DNA of 64,000 bases from Bacteroidaceae bacterium (GCA_017429945.1 JAFRNY010000032.1:1-64000), one strand, 5' to 3'; counted from the stretch's first letter, positions 35,061 through 42,864 are shown. The notes: generated by a model from the letters alone, not told the origin. Translations and numbers: made by a program.

Positions 35061-35792
35061 ATGCCTCTCTACACCCGCACCGGCGATGCCGGAACCACAA
35101 GTCTTGTAGGCGGACAGCGAGTCCCGAAAACTCACGTGCGACTCGAAGCCTACGGCACAATCGATGAACTCAATTCATTCATCGGACTGCTCATAGCCGA
35201 GATGAGAGCCCCCTCCCATCCTATCCAAGGGGCCCCCTCCCATCCCTCCCAAGGGGCCCCCTCCCATCCCCCCCGAGGGGGGGCGACAATATCCTCGGGT
35301 ATCCCAGCGGAAACGCAAGTCCCCCCTCGGGGGGATTTAGAGGGGGCCTTCGCCCCCCCTCAGGGGGATTTGGAGGGGGCTCCTGAGTGGGCAGAGACTC
35401 TTGCCCTGCTCGCCGACGTGCAGAGCCTCCTCTTCTCCATCGGCTCCATCCTGGCCACCGACACCAGCGAGCGCGAAGTGCGCCCGGGACGTTATATCGA
35501 AGACGTTGACGTAGCCACACTCGAGCACGCCATCGATGCTGCCGAGGAAGGGCTTCCTGGCTGGCGTGGCTTCATCCTGCCCGGCGGCACGCGTGCTGCC
35601 TCGCTGGCCCACGTCTGCCGCACCGTCTGCCGCCGTGCCGAGCGTGCCATCTATCGTGTGGCCGAGGAGGCCGAGGTCGATGCCACGCTCCTGCGCTACG
35701 TCAACCGCCTGAGCGACTACTTCTTCGCCCTCGCCAAACAGCTCAACCACATCGCCGGGCACGAGGAGAGCTATTGGAAGGCCCGCTCTTAG
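35061..35792 (+). CDS. Cob(I)alamin adenosyltransferase (PduO-type) with in-frame repeat insertion
   Basis: A 243-residue protein. The N-terminus MPLYTRTGDAGTTSLVGGQR with YGTIDELNSFIGLL, and the C-terminal ILPGGTRAASLAHVCRTVCRRAER and YVNRLSDYFFALAKQLNH, are classic for PduO-type enzymes. These transfer the adenosyl group of ATP to cob(I)alamin to make coenzyme B12. Between residues about 51 and 110 there is a Pro/Gly-rich insert (PSHPIQGAPSHPSQGAPSHP, later PPRGDLEGAFAPPQGDLEGA) absent from the family, where a short loop joins two helices. It is encoded by CCCCTCC/GGAGGGG repeats and preserves the frame. The enzyme may tolerate it as a surface loop. Confidence 0.88.
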   Translation: MPLYTRTGDAGTTSLVGGQRVPKTHVRLEAYGTIDELNSFIGLLIAEMRAPSHPIQGAPSHPSQGAPSHPPRGGATISSGIPAETQVPPRGDLEGAFAPPQGDLEGAPEWAETLALLADVQSLLFSIGSILATDTSEREVRPGRYIEDVDVATLEHAIDAAEEGLPGWRGFILPGGTRAASLAHVCRTVCRRAERAIYRVAEEAEVDATLLRYVNRLSDYFFALAKQLNHIAGHEESYWKARS

Positions 35793-35810
35793 CGGGCTGT
35801 CGGCCAACAT

Positions 35811-35858
35811 AAAAAAGAACACACCTGCCATCGCATGATGACAGGTGCGTTCTTTTTT
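35811..35858. terminator. Bidirectional terminator between adenosyltransferase and ADH
   Basis: AAAAAAGAACACACCTG, a 14-nt loop and CAGGTGCGTTCTTTTTT. A-run and T-run flank the stem on both sides, suiting the plus-strand adenosyltransferase; it is also usable by the convergent alcohol dehydrogenase. Confidence 0.88.
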
Positions 35859-35974
35859 CATAATCTGGCTGATGCCGAACTCATGGTTCACCATTCATTG
35901 CTGCCCCAGAAGTTGCCTAAGAGCAATTCAAAGCTAATTTATAGAACCCACCTATAAGCTAAGGGCGGCCGTGA

Positions 35975-37162
35975 TTATGCGTTGGCACGGGCATAGACCG
36001 TGCGCATAGCCTCGGCGTCGAGCACCTCCATGGCACCTACGGTGATGGTGCCGCCGCGCGAACATTTGTCTGTCAGCACCTCTATCTCCTCATCGGTGAG
36101 GTGCCGTCCGAGCAGTTCGGGGATGGTCGTGGGCATGCCTATCTCACGATAGAAATCCTCCATGGCACGGATTCCACGCTCGGCAGTCTCCTCGGGATGT
36201 GCGAAGTCGTTGGTCACGCCCATCACGTTGACGGCAAACTGCACGAAGCGCGAGAGGTGGCGCGGCGCCACGTAGCGCGCCCATGCAGGCCATAGCGCTG
36301 CCAGGCCGGCGCCGTGCGTCACGCCGAAGAGTGCGCTGAGCTCATGCTCGAGGCGGTGTGTGGCAAAGTCCTTCTCGGTGCCACATTCGGTGAGGTCGTT
36401 GTGCGCCAGCGAGCCGGCCCACATAATCTGCGCCCGCAGGCGGTAGTCGGTGGGCGAGTGCATGACGGCGCGCGCGGCGTCCTTGACCGTTCGCAGGAGC
36501 GCCTCGCTGATAGCATCGGTGAGGGTCATGTCCTCATACTTCGAGAAATAGCGCTCCATCGTGTGCATCATGATGTCGGTGGCGCCGGCGGCCGTCTGGT
36601 AAGGCGGCAGGGTGAAGGTGCGCTCGGGGTTCATCACGGCGAAGCGGCAGCGGCAGAGGTCGCTGTTGACGCCTCGCTTGAGCAGACCCTCATCTTTTGT
36701 AATCACGCAGCTCGACGACATCTCGGAGCCGGCGGCAGGAATCGTAAGCACCACGCCGATGGGCAGGCACGCCACGGGCACGGCCCGGCCGTCCCAGAAA
36801 TCCCAGACGTCGCCATCGTAGGGCACGCCGTAGCCAATGGCTTTGGCCGAGTCAATCACGCTGCCGCCGCCCACGGCCAGAATGAAGTCGACGCCCTCGC
36901 GGCGGCAGAGCTCGATGCCCTCGCGCACTTTCGACAGCAGAGGGTTGGGCACTACGCCGCCCAGTTCGCAGTAGCCTACACCGGCCTGGCGCAGCTGCTC
37001 GCGCACAACCGTCAGCAGGCCCGAGCGCTCGGCCGAACCGCCGCCATAGTGGAGCAGCACTTTGTGGCCGCCGGCGGCCACTGTCAACTTGCCTATCTCT
37101 TTCTCTGAATCCCTGCCGAAGACCACTCGGGTGGGGGCGTAAAAATTAAAATCTTTGATCAT
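35975..37162 (-). CDS. Iron-containing alcohol dehydrogenase (BDH/YqhD-like)
   Basis: A 395-residue group III ADH. The NAD(P)-binding GGGSVIDSAKAIG and AGSEMSS loops lie in the first half. Metal ligands are seen in GATDIMMHTMERYF (Asp and His), HRLEHELSALFGVTHGAGLA (His, His). Members reduce aldehydes to alcohols with NAD(P)H; the best matches I recall are butanol-dehydrogenase/YqhD types acting in aldehyde detoxification or fermentation. The substrate is not predictable. It has its own promoter 48 bp upstream. Confidence 0.92.
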   Translation of the reverse strand: MIKDFNFYAPTRVVFGRDSEKEIGKLTVAAGGHKVLLHYGGGSAERSGLLTVVREQLRQAGVGYCELGGVVPNPLLSKVREGIELCRREGVDFILAVGGGSVIDSAKAIGYGVPYDGDVWDFWDGRAVPVACLPIGVVLTIPAAGSEMSSSCVITKDEGLLKRGVNSDLCRCRFAVMNPERTFTLPPYQTAAGATDIMMHTMERYFSKYEDMTLTDAISEALLRTVKDAARAVMHSPTDYRLRAQIMWAGSLAHNDLTECGTEKDFATHRLEHELSALFGVTHGAGLAALWPAWARYVAPRHLSRFVQFAVNVMGVTNDFAHPEETAERGIRAMEDFYREIGMPTTIPELLGRHLTDEEIEVLTDKCSRGGTITVGAMEVLDAEAMRTVYARANA

Positions 37163-37209
37163 CGTTCCTATTATGGCTTAGAAGCCACTTATTTATAAAT
37201 ACTCTACGG

Positions 37210-37217
37210 CAAAGGTA
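37210..37217 (-). promoter_or_regulatory. Alcohol dehydrogenase promoter -7 box
   Basis: TACCTTTG followed by CCGTAGAG on the minus strand, 48 bp before the start at 37162. It matches TAnnTTTG. Confidence 0.55.
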
Positions 37218-37398
37218 TACATTCTTTATTAAACGGAAGCGCATTTAACGTTTTTTTATTTATTTGTAGGCTCGTTATTCCTCGCGAGAGCATTACTGCG
37301 ACTGTTAAAACTATTTGCATAGCAGTCCAAGATGCGAAATAATTGCAGAAAGATTGAAAAAAGTGGAAAGAAAATATCGTTGTTTCATAAGAAAACCT

Positions 37399-37406
37399 TA
37401 TCTTCG
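37399..37406 (+). promoter_or_regulatory. Promoter -7 box of the DUF2795 gene
   Basis: TATCTTCG followed by CGCCCG, a near-consensus -7 box, 142 bp before the DUF2795 start. The rest of the 37163-37547 gap is AT-rich and otherwise holds the repeat at 37483-37536. Confidence 0.4.
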
Positions 37407-37482
37407 CGCCCGATTTTGGCTTTAGCCATTAAACCAATTCATAAATTACGATTCATAATTCATAGTTAGTGGCCCCAGGCCC

Positions 37483-37536
37483 TAAACACTCAACCCTAAA
37501 CGCTCAACCCTAAACGCTCAACCCTAAACCCTCAAC
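37483..37536 (+). repeat. CCCTAAACGCTCAA tandem repeat
   Basis: Four units of a 14-bp motif (CCCTAAACACTCAA, CCCTAAACGCTCAA twice, CCCTAAACCCTCAA) end 11 bp before the DUF2795 ATG. A related AAACGCTAACC tract ends the window at 63945-64000. Confidence 0.8.
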
Positions 37537-37547
37537 TTAAAACCAAT

Positions 37548-37769
37548 ATGTACTGGACACTTGAATTAGCATCAAAACTGGAGGACGCACCTTGGCCCGC
37601 CACAAAAGAAGAGCTCATCGACTATGCAGTACGCAGCGGAGCTCCTCTGGAAGTAATTGAAAACCTACAGGAAATAGAGGATGAAGGCGACATCTACGAG
37701 ACCATCGAAGATGTTTGGCCCGACTATCCCACCAAAGAAGACTTCCTCTTCAACGAGGATGAGTATTGA
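37548..37769 (+). CDS. DUF2795 domain-containing protein
   Basis: A 73-residue acidic protein, MYWTLELASKLEDAPWPATK with EELIDYAVRSGAP, EVIENLQEIEDEGDIYETIEDVWPDYPTKEDF and a negatively charged end. This matches DUF2795, small highly expressed proteins of unknown function common in Bacteroidetes. It stands alone between a promoter and a strong terminator, like a housekeeping monocistron. Confidence 0.88.
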   Translation: MYWTLELASKLEDAPWPATKEELIDYAVRSGAPLEVIENLQEIEDEGDIYETIEDVWPDYPTKEDFLFNEDEY

Positions 37770-37800
37770 TAGGCTTATATCTAAGTCTAAAACCGTTTAA

Positions 37801-37853
37801 CACCAGCGAGATGAACAAGAATCGTTTGTTCGTCTCGCTGGTGTTTTTTTTGT
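37801..37853 (+). terminator. Terminator after DUF2795
   Basis: CACCAGCGAGA, a loop with an inner TGAACAA/TTGTTCG pair, TCTCGCTGGTG and then TTTTTTTTG. A very stable intrinsic terminator 32 bp past the stop. Confidence 0.92.
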
Positions 37854-37862
37854 TTTCTCACA

Positions 37863-37929
37863 AAACACTCCGACATCCCGAAAGCCGCATTGGCAGGGGA
37901 CTTTAAGGGCGTGGGCGGTGCGGAGTGTT
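37863..37929 (+). repeat. Left terminal inverted repeat (about 67 bp) of the HU/VapE unit
   Basis: Starts AAACACTCCGACATCCCGAA, then a 7-bp variable part, TGGCAG, a 24-bp variable part and CGGAGTGTT. The reverse complement of 40419-40485 has the same blocks with the same spacings (21 identical bp, 7, TGGCAG, 24, CGGAGTGTT). Within each end the AACACTCCG/CGGAGTGTT pair can also close a hairpin. The inner end overlaps the stop codon of the HU-like gene. Confidence 0.82.
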
Positions 37930-38620
37930 ACGTCTTCATGACGTAAACGCGGTGGCTGCCCTGACCTGTGGCGGTTATGCCGAAACCGTCGTTCTCTGCG
38001 ATCTCAACCAGTTCGCGCTGGGCACTGGAGCGGGAGAGTCCGGTGATTTGTGCATAATCTGCTACGCGCATGAAAGGGTGCGAGCTGAGGTAGTCTATGG
38101 CGAGTGCTATCCGTTCCCTCAGCGATTTGTCGTCGATGGTGATGCGCGACCCTTGCCTGCCGCCCAACCGCTTCAGTGTGAGGCTGTTGAAGCGCTTTTC
38201 GATATTGCCGAAGAAGTCCTTGTCCTTGCGGAAATTGATGTGGTGAAGCTCTATGCGTGCGGAGTTCGGCTCTGCCACGCTTTTGGCCTTTTTGCCCTGT
38301 TGCTCAGCCGACTCGGCCGCGGCGTTCTCAATCTCCAGCTGCAGCTTGCGACTGTCGTTGAGGCGGACGCCGAGGCTGAACGCGCCTATGCCTGGCAGCG
38401 TGACGGCATAGCCCTGCCCCAGCAGCTCCTCAAGCTCGTCCTTCACTTCCATGAGCACTGCGTTTATCAGGCTCGCATTCAGGTTGCTGCGGTGCTCCAC
38501 TTCCTTGATGAATTGTTCGCCGGAAACCAGTCCGCGGTTTTTTATACGATACACCGTGCGCGTCTTTTTCATATCGAAAGAGTCGCGCTGCTCTAATTTG
38601 TAGTAATTCAGATGTTTCAT
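37928..38620 (-). CDS. HU-family DNA-binding protein with C-terminal winged-helix part
   Basis: A 230-residue protein from MKHLNYYKLEQRDSFDMKKT. An HU/IHF-like domain of the Bacteroidetes type occupies about 15-130 (KNRGLVSGEQFIKEVEHRSNLNASLINAVLMEVKDELEELLGQGY, TLPGIGAFSLGVRL). The C-terminal third (RERIALAIDYLSSHPFMRVADYAQITGLSRSSAQRELVEIAEN) looks like a winged helix. The domain order suggests a DNA-architectural repressor or origin-binding protein. It is transcribed away from the palindrome array, which lies directly upstream and is the natural candidate for its binding site. The start at 38620 was preferred over 38680 because the extra residues do not fit the family. Confidence 0.78.
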   Translation of the reverse strand: MKHLNYYKLEQRDSFDMKKTRTVYRIKNRGLVSGEQFIKEVEHRSNLNASLINAVLMEVKDELEELLGQGYAVTLPGIGAFSLGVRLNDSRKLQLEIENAAAESAEQQGKKAKSVAEPNSARIELHHINFRKDKDFFGNIEKRFNSLTLKRLGGRQGSRITIDDKSLRERIALAIDYLSSHPFMRVADYAQITGLSRSSAQRELVEIAENDGFGITATGQGSHRVYVMKT

Positions 38621-38657
38621 GCTATGGAAAAAGTCAGTTTTTGCTTGTGGTCGGTCG

Positions 38658-38812
38658 AAAACGTGGTTTTCATGGCACAAAAATAGTTGTTTAAGCTTTA
38701 CGGTACAAAAATTCGGTCTTAATATAAGTTAAAACCACATAGTGATTTATTAAAACCATACGGTGGTTTTCGTAAATCACAATGTTGGTTTTTGCAAACC
38801 ACCCGGTGGTTT
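38658..38812. promoter_or_regulatory. Phased palindrome array AAACCAC-N3-GTGGTTT (operators or iterons)
   Basis: Four copies with centres about 21-22 bp apart: AAACCACATAGTGATTT (38732-38748), AAAACCATACGGTGGTTTT (38752-38770), AAATCACAATGTTGGTTT (38774-38791), AAACCACCCGGTGGTTT (38796-38812). A half-like copy AAAACGTGGTTTT lies at 38658-38670 near the HU-like start codon. Spacing of two helical turns puts all sites on one DNA face. The array lies between divergent genes, upstream of the VapE promoter. Confidence 0.8.
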
Positions 38813-38995
38813 ATAGATTATATGTTTTTCTTGCAGCTTTTTTGAGCTGGAGAGAGCATGTTTTCTGTTGGGAAAAAGTGATTTTCCTATTGCTGTCGCT
38901 GGGCGATTCTTCTGGGCGAATTCCGTTGTGTAACCGCTTGAAAATTAGAAGAAAAATTAATTTTTTCAGGGCTTGACAGACGCGTTTTTTTGTAT

Positions 38996-39003
38996 TACTT
39001 TTG
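38996..39003 (+). promoter_or_regulatory. VapE-like gene promoter
   Basis: TACTTTTG with TTGAC (38973-38977) about 20 bp upstream: both -33 and -7 elements of a Bacteroidetes promoter are present, 43 bp before the ATG. It is the strongest promoter seen in the window by consensus. Confidence 0.7.
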
Positions 39004-39045
39004 CAGCCGAATATAAGATTTAGAAAGTAAAAAATCTTTAATGCT

Positions 39046-40380
39046 ATGTTTTACTATGAAAAATCTAGAGTTTTAACAAACTCGCCCGCTGAGCAACCCA
39101 GGGTTGCAAGCGAAGAGCAGCTTACGGCTGCTGAGATGAATCAGAATGTGCAGCTTCAGGCTGCAGAGACCATCCAAAATGTGCAGCTCCAGGCTGCAGA
39201 GACCGACTATTCCACACTTTCGCCCGACGCTCAGGAGGCGATGCTGCCTGTGGAGGTGTTCCTGAGCGAAAGCTATGAGTTCCGTTTCAACGTGCTGTCT
39301 AATAAGATAGAGGTACGCGCGCGTAAGGTCGGCAGCTCATGGCGTTATGTAGATAAGAAGACGCTCAACAGTATTGTCGTGGCGGCACGCCGGGCTTTGC
39401 CCAAGGAGCGTGCGCTGAAGACGCTGGTGGCCGACGTCATCTACAGCGACGCCACTCCCGAGTGGAATCCTGCCGTGGAGTGGCTGCAGTCCCTGCCTCG
39501 CTGGGACGGCATCGAGCGTCTGTCGAACCTCTTCATGCGCCTGCCCGGCATCACGTCGGTCAAGGTGTGCCAGCTGCGCGTGTGGCTGCTTTCGGTGGTG
39601 GCGCACTGGTTGCAGATGGAAGCCCTGCACGCCAATGATTGTGTGCCCGTGCTCATCGGCGACCAAGGCTGCGGCAAGTCCACCTTCTGGCTGCGCCTGC
39701 TGCCTCCCCACCTGCGCGAGTTCTACCTCGACCACGTCAACTTCGGCTGTAAGTTCGACAAGGAAATGGCGCTTACCAACAACCTTCTTGTGAACCTCGA
39801 CGAGCTTGACCAGGTTCGTCGGTCGCAGCAGGCCGAGCTCAAGCAGATGATCTCCAAGGTGCGCGTGAACGGCCGCACAATCTTTGCCGGTGAGCAGTAC
39901 GACCGCTCGCGCTATGCTTCATTCGTGGCCACCACCAACAACCTGCATCCTCTGCGCGATGTCACCGGTTCGCGCCGCTATCTCTGCATCAGTATCACGC
40001 CCGGACGCGAGATCGACAACGTGTCGGAGATCGACTATGAGCAAATCTTTGCGCAGGTCCTTCACGAACTGAAGGGTGGCGCCCGCTATTGGTTCAACGC
40101 CGACGAGCTGCGGGGCATTCAGCGTGAGAACCTCCGTTATCAGAGAGTCTTCAACTACGAGGCCATCATCGAGGACTGCTTCCGTCATCCTGCCGAGGGC
40201 GAGCAGGTGGAGCCTCTCTCGGCGTCGAGGGTTCGTAATATGATTGCCAGGAAGTATCCCCAGTTGCCCAACACCCACTCCACGAGCGTCAACCTCGGGC
40301 TGGCCCTCTCGCGCCTGAGCTATCCCTTCAAGGTCTCGGGCAACAACCGCCTTTATTTCGCGGTGCCCAGGAAGGCATAA
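39046..40380 (+). CDS. VapE/VirE-type helicase with DUF3874-like C-terminus
   Basis: A 444-residue protein. Residues 1-65 are a Gln-rich linker with a duplicated QNVQLQAAET segment. The AAA-type core has Walker A GDQGCGKSTFWLRLLPPHL, Walker B NNLLVNLDELDQV, and the polar sensor FVATTNNLHPLRDVTGSRRYL. The C-terminal part, VFNYEAIIEDCFRHPAEGEQ, resembles DUF3874. VapE-like proteins are superfamily 3-like helicases of phage and satellite replication modules. The primase-like or VirE-N half found in many relatives is missing. It faces the HU-like gene across the array, consistent with a minimal replication module. Confidence 0.82.
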   Translation: MFYYEKSRVLTNSPAEQPRVASEEQLTAAEMNQNVQLQAAETIQNVQLQAAETDYSTLSPDAQEAMLPVEVFLSESYEFRFNVLSNKIEVRARKVGSSWRYVDKKTLNSIVVAARRALPKERALKTLVADVIYSDATPEWNPAVEWLQSLPRWDGIERLSNLFMRLPGITSVKVCQLRVWLLSVVAHWLQMEALHANDCVPVLIGDQGCGKSTFWLRLLPPHLREFYLDHVNFGCKFDKEMALTNNLLVNLDELDQVRRSQQAELKQMISKVRVNGRTIFAGEQYDRSRYASFVATTNNLHPLRDVTGSRRYLCISITPGREIDNVSEIDYEQIFAQVLHELKGGARYWFNADELRGIQRENLRYQRVFNYEAIIEDCFRHPAEGEQVEPLSASRVRNMIARKYPQLPNTHSTSVNLGLALSRLSYPFKVSGNNRLYFAVPRKA

Positions 40381-40418
40381 GGGAGTCGGGCGGCAGGGCG
40401 AGAAGCCGCAGCAGCCTG

Positions 40419-40485
40419 AACACTCCGTAACATTACACATCCCGAATCCCGCTGCCAGAGCGGGTTTCGGGATGTCGGAGTGTTT
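40419..40485 (-). repeat. Right terminal inverted repeat (about 67 bp) of the HU/VapE unit
   Basis: Ends TTTCGGGATGTCGGAGTGTT T; the reverse complement aligns block for block with 37863-37929. This end also contains an internal hairpin, CATCCCGAATCCCGCT with AGCGGGTTTCGGGATG, which could terminate the VapE transcript although it lacks a T-run. Confidence 0.82.
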
Positions 40486-40537
40486 GGGGCTGTGCGGAAA
40501 AAAATGCATAAAATTTTGCTCTGTTGGAGAATTAAGG

Positions 40538-40545
40538 TATCTTTG
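40538..40545 (+). promoter_or_regulatory. M3 peptidase promoter -7 box
   Basis: TATCTTTG followed by CGGCG, about 73 bp before the ATG at 40618. It matches TAnnTTTG. Confidence 0.55.
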
Positions 40546-40617
40546 CGGCGTAAAAACCTGCAAACTTAACGAAACTGAAGCGTGCGAAAGTTGAGTAATA
40601 GAATTAATCGTAATCGT

Positions 40618-42831
40618 ATGAAACCACAAGCCATCATTATGTCTATTGCAATGTCTGCTGCATTAGCATCGGCCGTTGGCAGTTGCCAACAGGCTCAACG
40701 TGAGAATCCGCTCCTCGGAGAAAGTGAGCTGCCCTATGGGGCGCCTGACTTCAGTAAGATCAAGACCTCCGACTATCTGCCGGCCTTCGAGACGGCCATT
40801 CAGCAGCAGCGCGACAATATCGCCAAGATAGTCGGCAATGCCGACTCGGCCACCTTCGAGAACACCATCGTGGCTTTTGAGGAGAGCGGCCGCCTGCTCG
40901 ACCACGTGGGCCGCGTGTTCTTCGCCCTGACCGAGGCCGACAAGACGCCCGAGCTCGCCGAGATAGAGAAGAAGGTGATGCCCGAGCTGACGGCGCTGGA
41001 GAACGAGGTGGCGTTCAACGAGCCCCTCTTCGAGCGCATACGTCAGGTCTATGACCGCCAGCGAGATTCGCTGCAGGGCGAGGACCTTAAGCTGCTGGAA
41101 GAGACCTACAAGGAGTTTGTGCGCAAGGGCGCGCTGCTGCCTGCCGAGAAGAAGGAGCGCATGAAGGCCATCAACCTGCGCATCACCGAGTTGCAGCAGC
41201 AGTGGGGCGACCTGATCCTGGCAGCCACCAACGATGCCGTGGTGTGGGTTGACAGCCGCGAGCGCCTCGCCGGGCTCAATGATGCCGACATAGAGCAGTG
41301 CAAGAACGATGCCGAGAGTCGCGGCGGCAAGGCGCCCTATGCCATCGTCATCGCCAACACCACGCAGCAGCCGCTGCTGGCCAGCCTCGACGACCGCGAG
41401 CTGCGCCGAGAGGTGTATGAAGCCTCCATTCATCGCTGCGACGGCACCGGAGAGCACAATAGCTACGCCATCGTGAGCGAGATAGCCAAGTTGCGGGCCG
41501 AGCAGGCTGAGCTGATGGGCTATCCCAACTACGCCTCCTACTCCTTGGAAAAGACTATGGCCAAGACGCCCGATAACGTCTATGCCTTCTTGAAGAGCCT
41601 CATAGCGCAATATGTGCCCGTGGCCGACGCCGAGACGAAGGCCATCGAGGACTTCGCACGCCAGACCGCAGGGCCCGACTTCGAGCTGCAGCCCTACGAC
41701 CGCTTCTACTACTCGGCCAAGATGAAGGCGCAGATGCTCAATATCAGCGACGAAGAGGTGAAGCAGTACTTCACCGTCGACAGCGTGCTCACGAACGGCG
41801 TGTTCTATGCTGCCAACCGCGCCTATGGCCTCACGTTCAAGCAGCGCACCGACATCCCGACCTATCACCCCGACATGAAAGTCTTCGAGGTCTTCGACAA
41901 GGAGGGCCAGCCGAAGGCGCTCTTCTATTGCGACTACTACCGCCGTCCCACCAAGCGCGGCGGTGCCTGGATGGACGGCTTCGCCAAGCAGAGCCGCCGT
42001 TATGGACAGAAGCCCATCATCTTCAACGTGTGCAACTTTGCGAGTACGCGAGGGCAGAGTGATGCAGGCATCAACTCTGCCGAGCAAGAGCAAAGTCGGC
42101 CGGAGGCCAACAACGCTAAGGCGCCCGAGGGCAAGCCGTCGCTGCTCACGTGGGACGAGGTGACCACGCTCTTCCATGAGTTCGGCCACGCCCTCCACGG
42201 CATGCTCTCCGACTGCTACTACGAACGCCTCAGCGGCACCTCTGTGGCCCGCGACTTCGTGGAGATGCCTTCGCAGTTCAACGAGTCGTTCGCGTCCATA
42301 CCTGAGGTCTTCGACCACTACGCCCGCCATTGCGAGACGGGCGAGCCGATGCCTGCCGAGCTGAAGGAGCTCATGCTGCGGAGCATCAACTTCCATTCGG
42401 CTTACGCCCTGGGCGAGAACCTGGCGGCCACATGCCTGGACCTGGCATGGCACATGCTGCCATCGTCCGACGTGCCCACGGCAGAGCAGGCTGAGGCCTT
42501 CGAGCGCGACGCCCTGCAGCAGGTGGGACTGCTCAACGCCCAGATACCGCCCCGCTACCGCACCAGCTATTTCAACCACGTCTGGGGCGGCGGCTATGCC
42601 GCAGGCTACTACAGCTACCTATGGACCGAGGTGCTGGCCGTGAATATCGCCGACGTCTTCGCCAAGCGCGGAGCTCTCGACCCCGCCACGGGTGCTGACT
42701 TCTGTCAGAAGGTGCTGAGCCGCGGCAACACTGGCGACCTCATGCAGATGTTCTCCGACTTCACCGGCATGGCGCAGCCCGATGCCACCGGCCTGCTCAG
42801 AGCGCGCGGCCTGACGACTGCTCCGCATTAA
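40618..42831 (+). CDS. dcp: M3-family peptidase, dipeptidyl carboxypeptidase-like lipoprotein
   Basis: From MKPQAIIMSIAMSAALASAV the protein has 737 residues. A lipobox (AVGSC) puts it in the periplasm as a lipoprotein. The zinc site LFHEFGHALHGML (HExxH) with the following ESFASIPEVF block is the M3A signature. N-terminal helices (PDFSKIKTSDYLPAFETAIQQ) fit Dcp, which removes C-terminal dipeptides from oligopeptides. Immediately before the HExxH helix, where relatives run VCNFTKP.. to LTWDEV, there is an insertion of about 25 residues (STRGQSDAGINSAEQEQSRP) encoded by a palindrome-bearing stretch at 42046-42115. The ORF could start 36 bp earlier, but the chosen Met gives the clean signal peptide. 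Confidence 0.92.
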   Translation: MKPQAIIMSIAMSAALASAVGSCQQAQRENPLLGESELPYGAPDFSKIKTSDYLPAFETAIQQQRDNIAKIVGNADSATFENTIVAFEESGRLLDHVGRVFFALTEADKTPELAEIEKKVMPELTALENEVAFNEPLFERIRQVYDRQRDSLQGEDLKLLEETYKEFVRKGALLPAEKKERMKAINLRITELQQQWGDLILAATNDAVVWVDSRERLAGLNDADIEQCKNDAESRGGKAPYAIVIANTTQQPLLASLDDRELRREVYEASIHRCDGTGEHNSYAIVSEIAKLRAEQAELMGYPNYASYSLEKTMAKTPDNVYAFLKSLIAQYVPVADAETKAIEDFARQTAGPDFELQPYDRFYYSAKMKAQMLNISDEEVKQYFTVDSVLTNGVFYAANRAYGLTFKQRTDIPTYHPDMKVFEVFDKEGQPKALFYCDYYRRPTKRGGAWMDGFAKQSRRYGQKPIIFNVCNFASTRGQSDAGINSAEQEQSRPEANNAKAPEGKPSLLTWDEVTTLFHEFGHALHGMLSDCYYERLSGTSVARDFVEMPSQFNESFASIPEVFDHYARHCETGEPMPAELKELMLRSINFHSAYALGENLAATCLDLAWHMLPSSDVPTAEQAEAFERDALQQVGLLNAQIPPRYRTSYFNHVWGGGYAAGYYSYLWTEVLAVNIADVFAKRGALDPATGADFCQKVLSRGNTGDLMQMFSDFTGMAQPDATGLLRARGLTTAPH

Positions 42832-42864
42832 GGGGAACGCGGAGGGTTACTCAACTTTTGGATG

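Larger units (their letters stand above)
37863..40485. mobile_element. Putative 2.6-kb element: inverted repeats, HU-like regulator, palindrome array, VapE helicase
   Basis: Two divergent genes and the array between them lie exactly between matched inverted ends of about 67 bp. No transposase, integrase or resolvase is seen, and I could not find a clear target-site duplication at the outer edges. HU-like plus VapE gene pairs occur widely in Bacteroidales genomes and are usually read as phage- or plasmid-derived. Mobility is therefore inferred from the ends alone. The alternative is that the repeats are related gene-end hairpins. Confidence 0.5.

Noticed and set aside
40663..42579. 638-residue minus-strand ORF opposite the M3 peptidase
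   Set aside because: The plus strand carries the signal peptide, HExxH motif and a promoter. The minus ORF shows only low-complexity Leu/Val/Gly composition.
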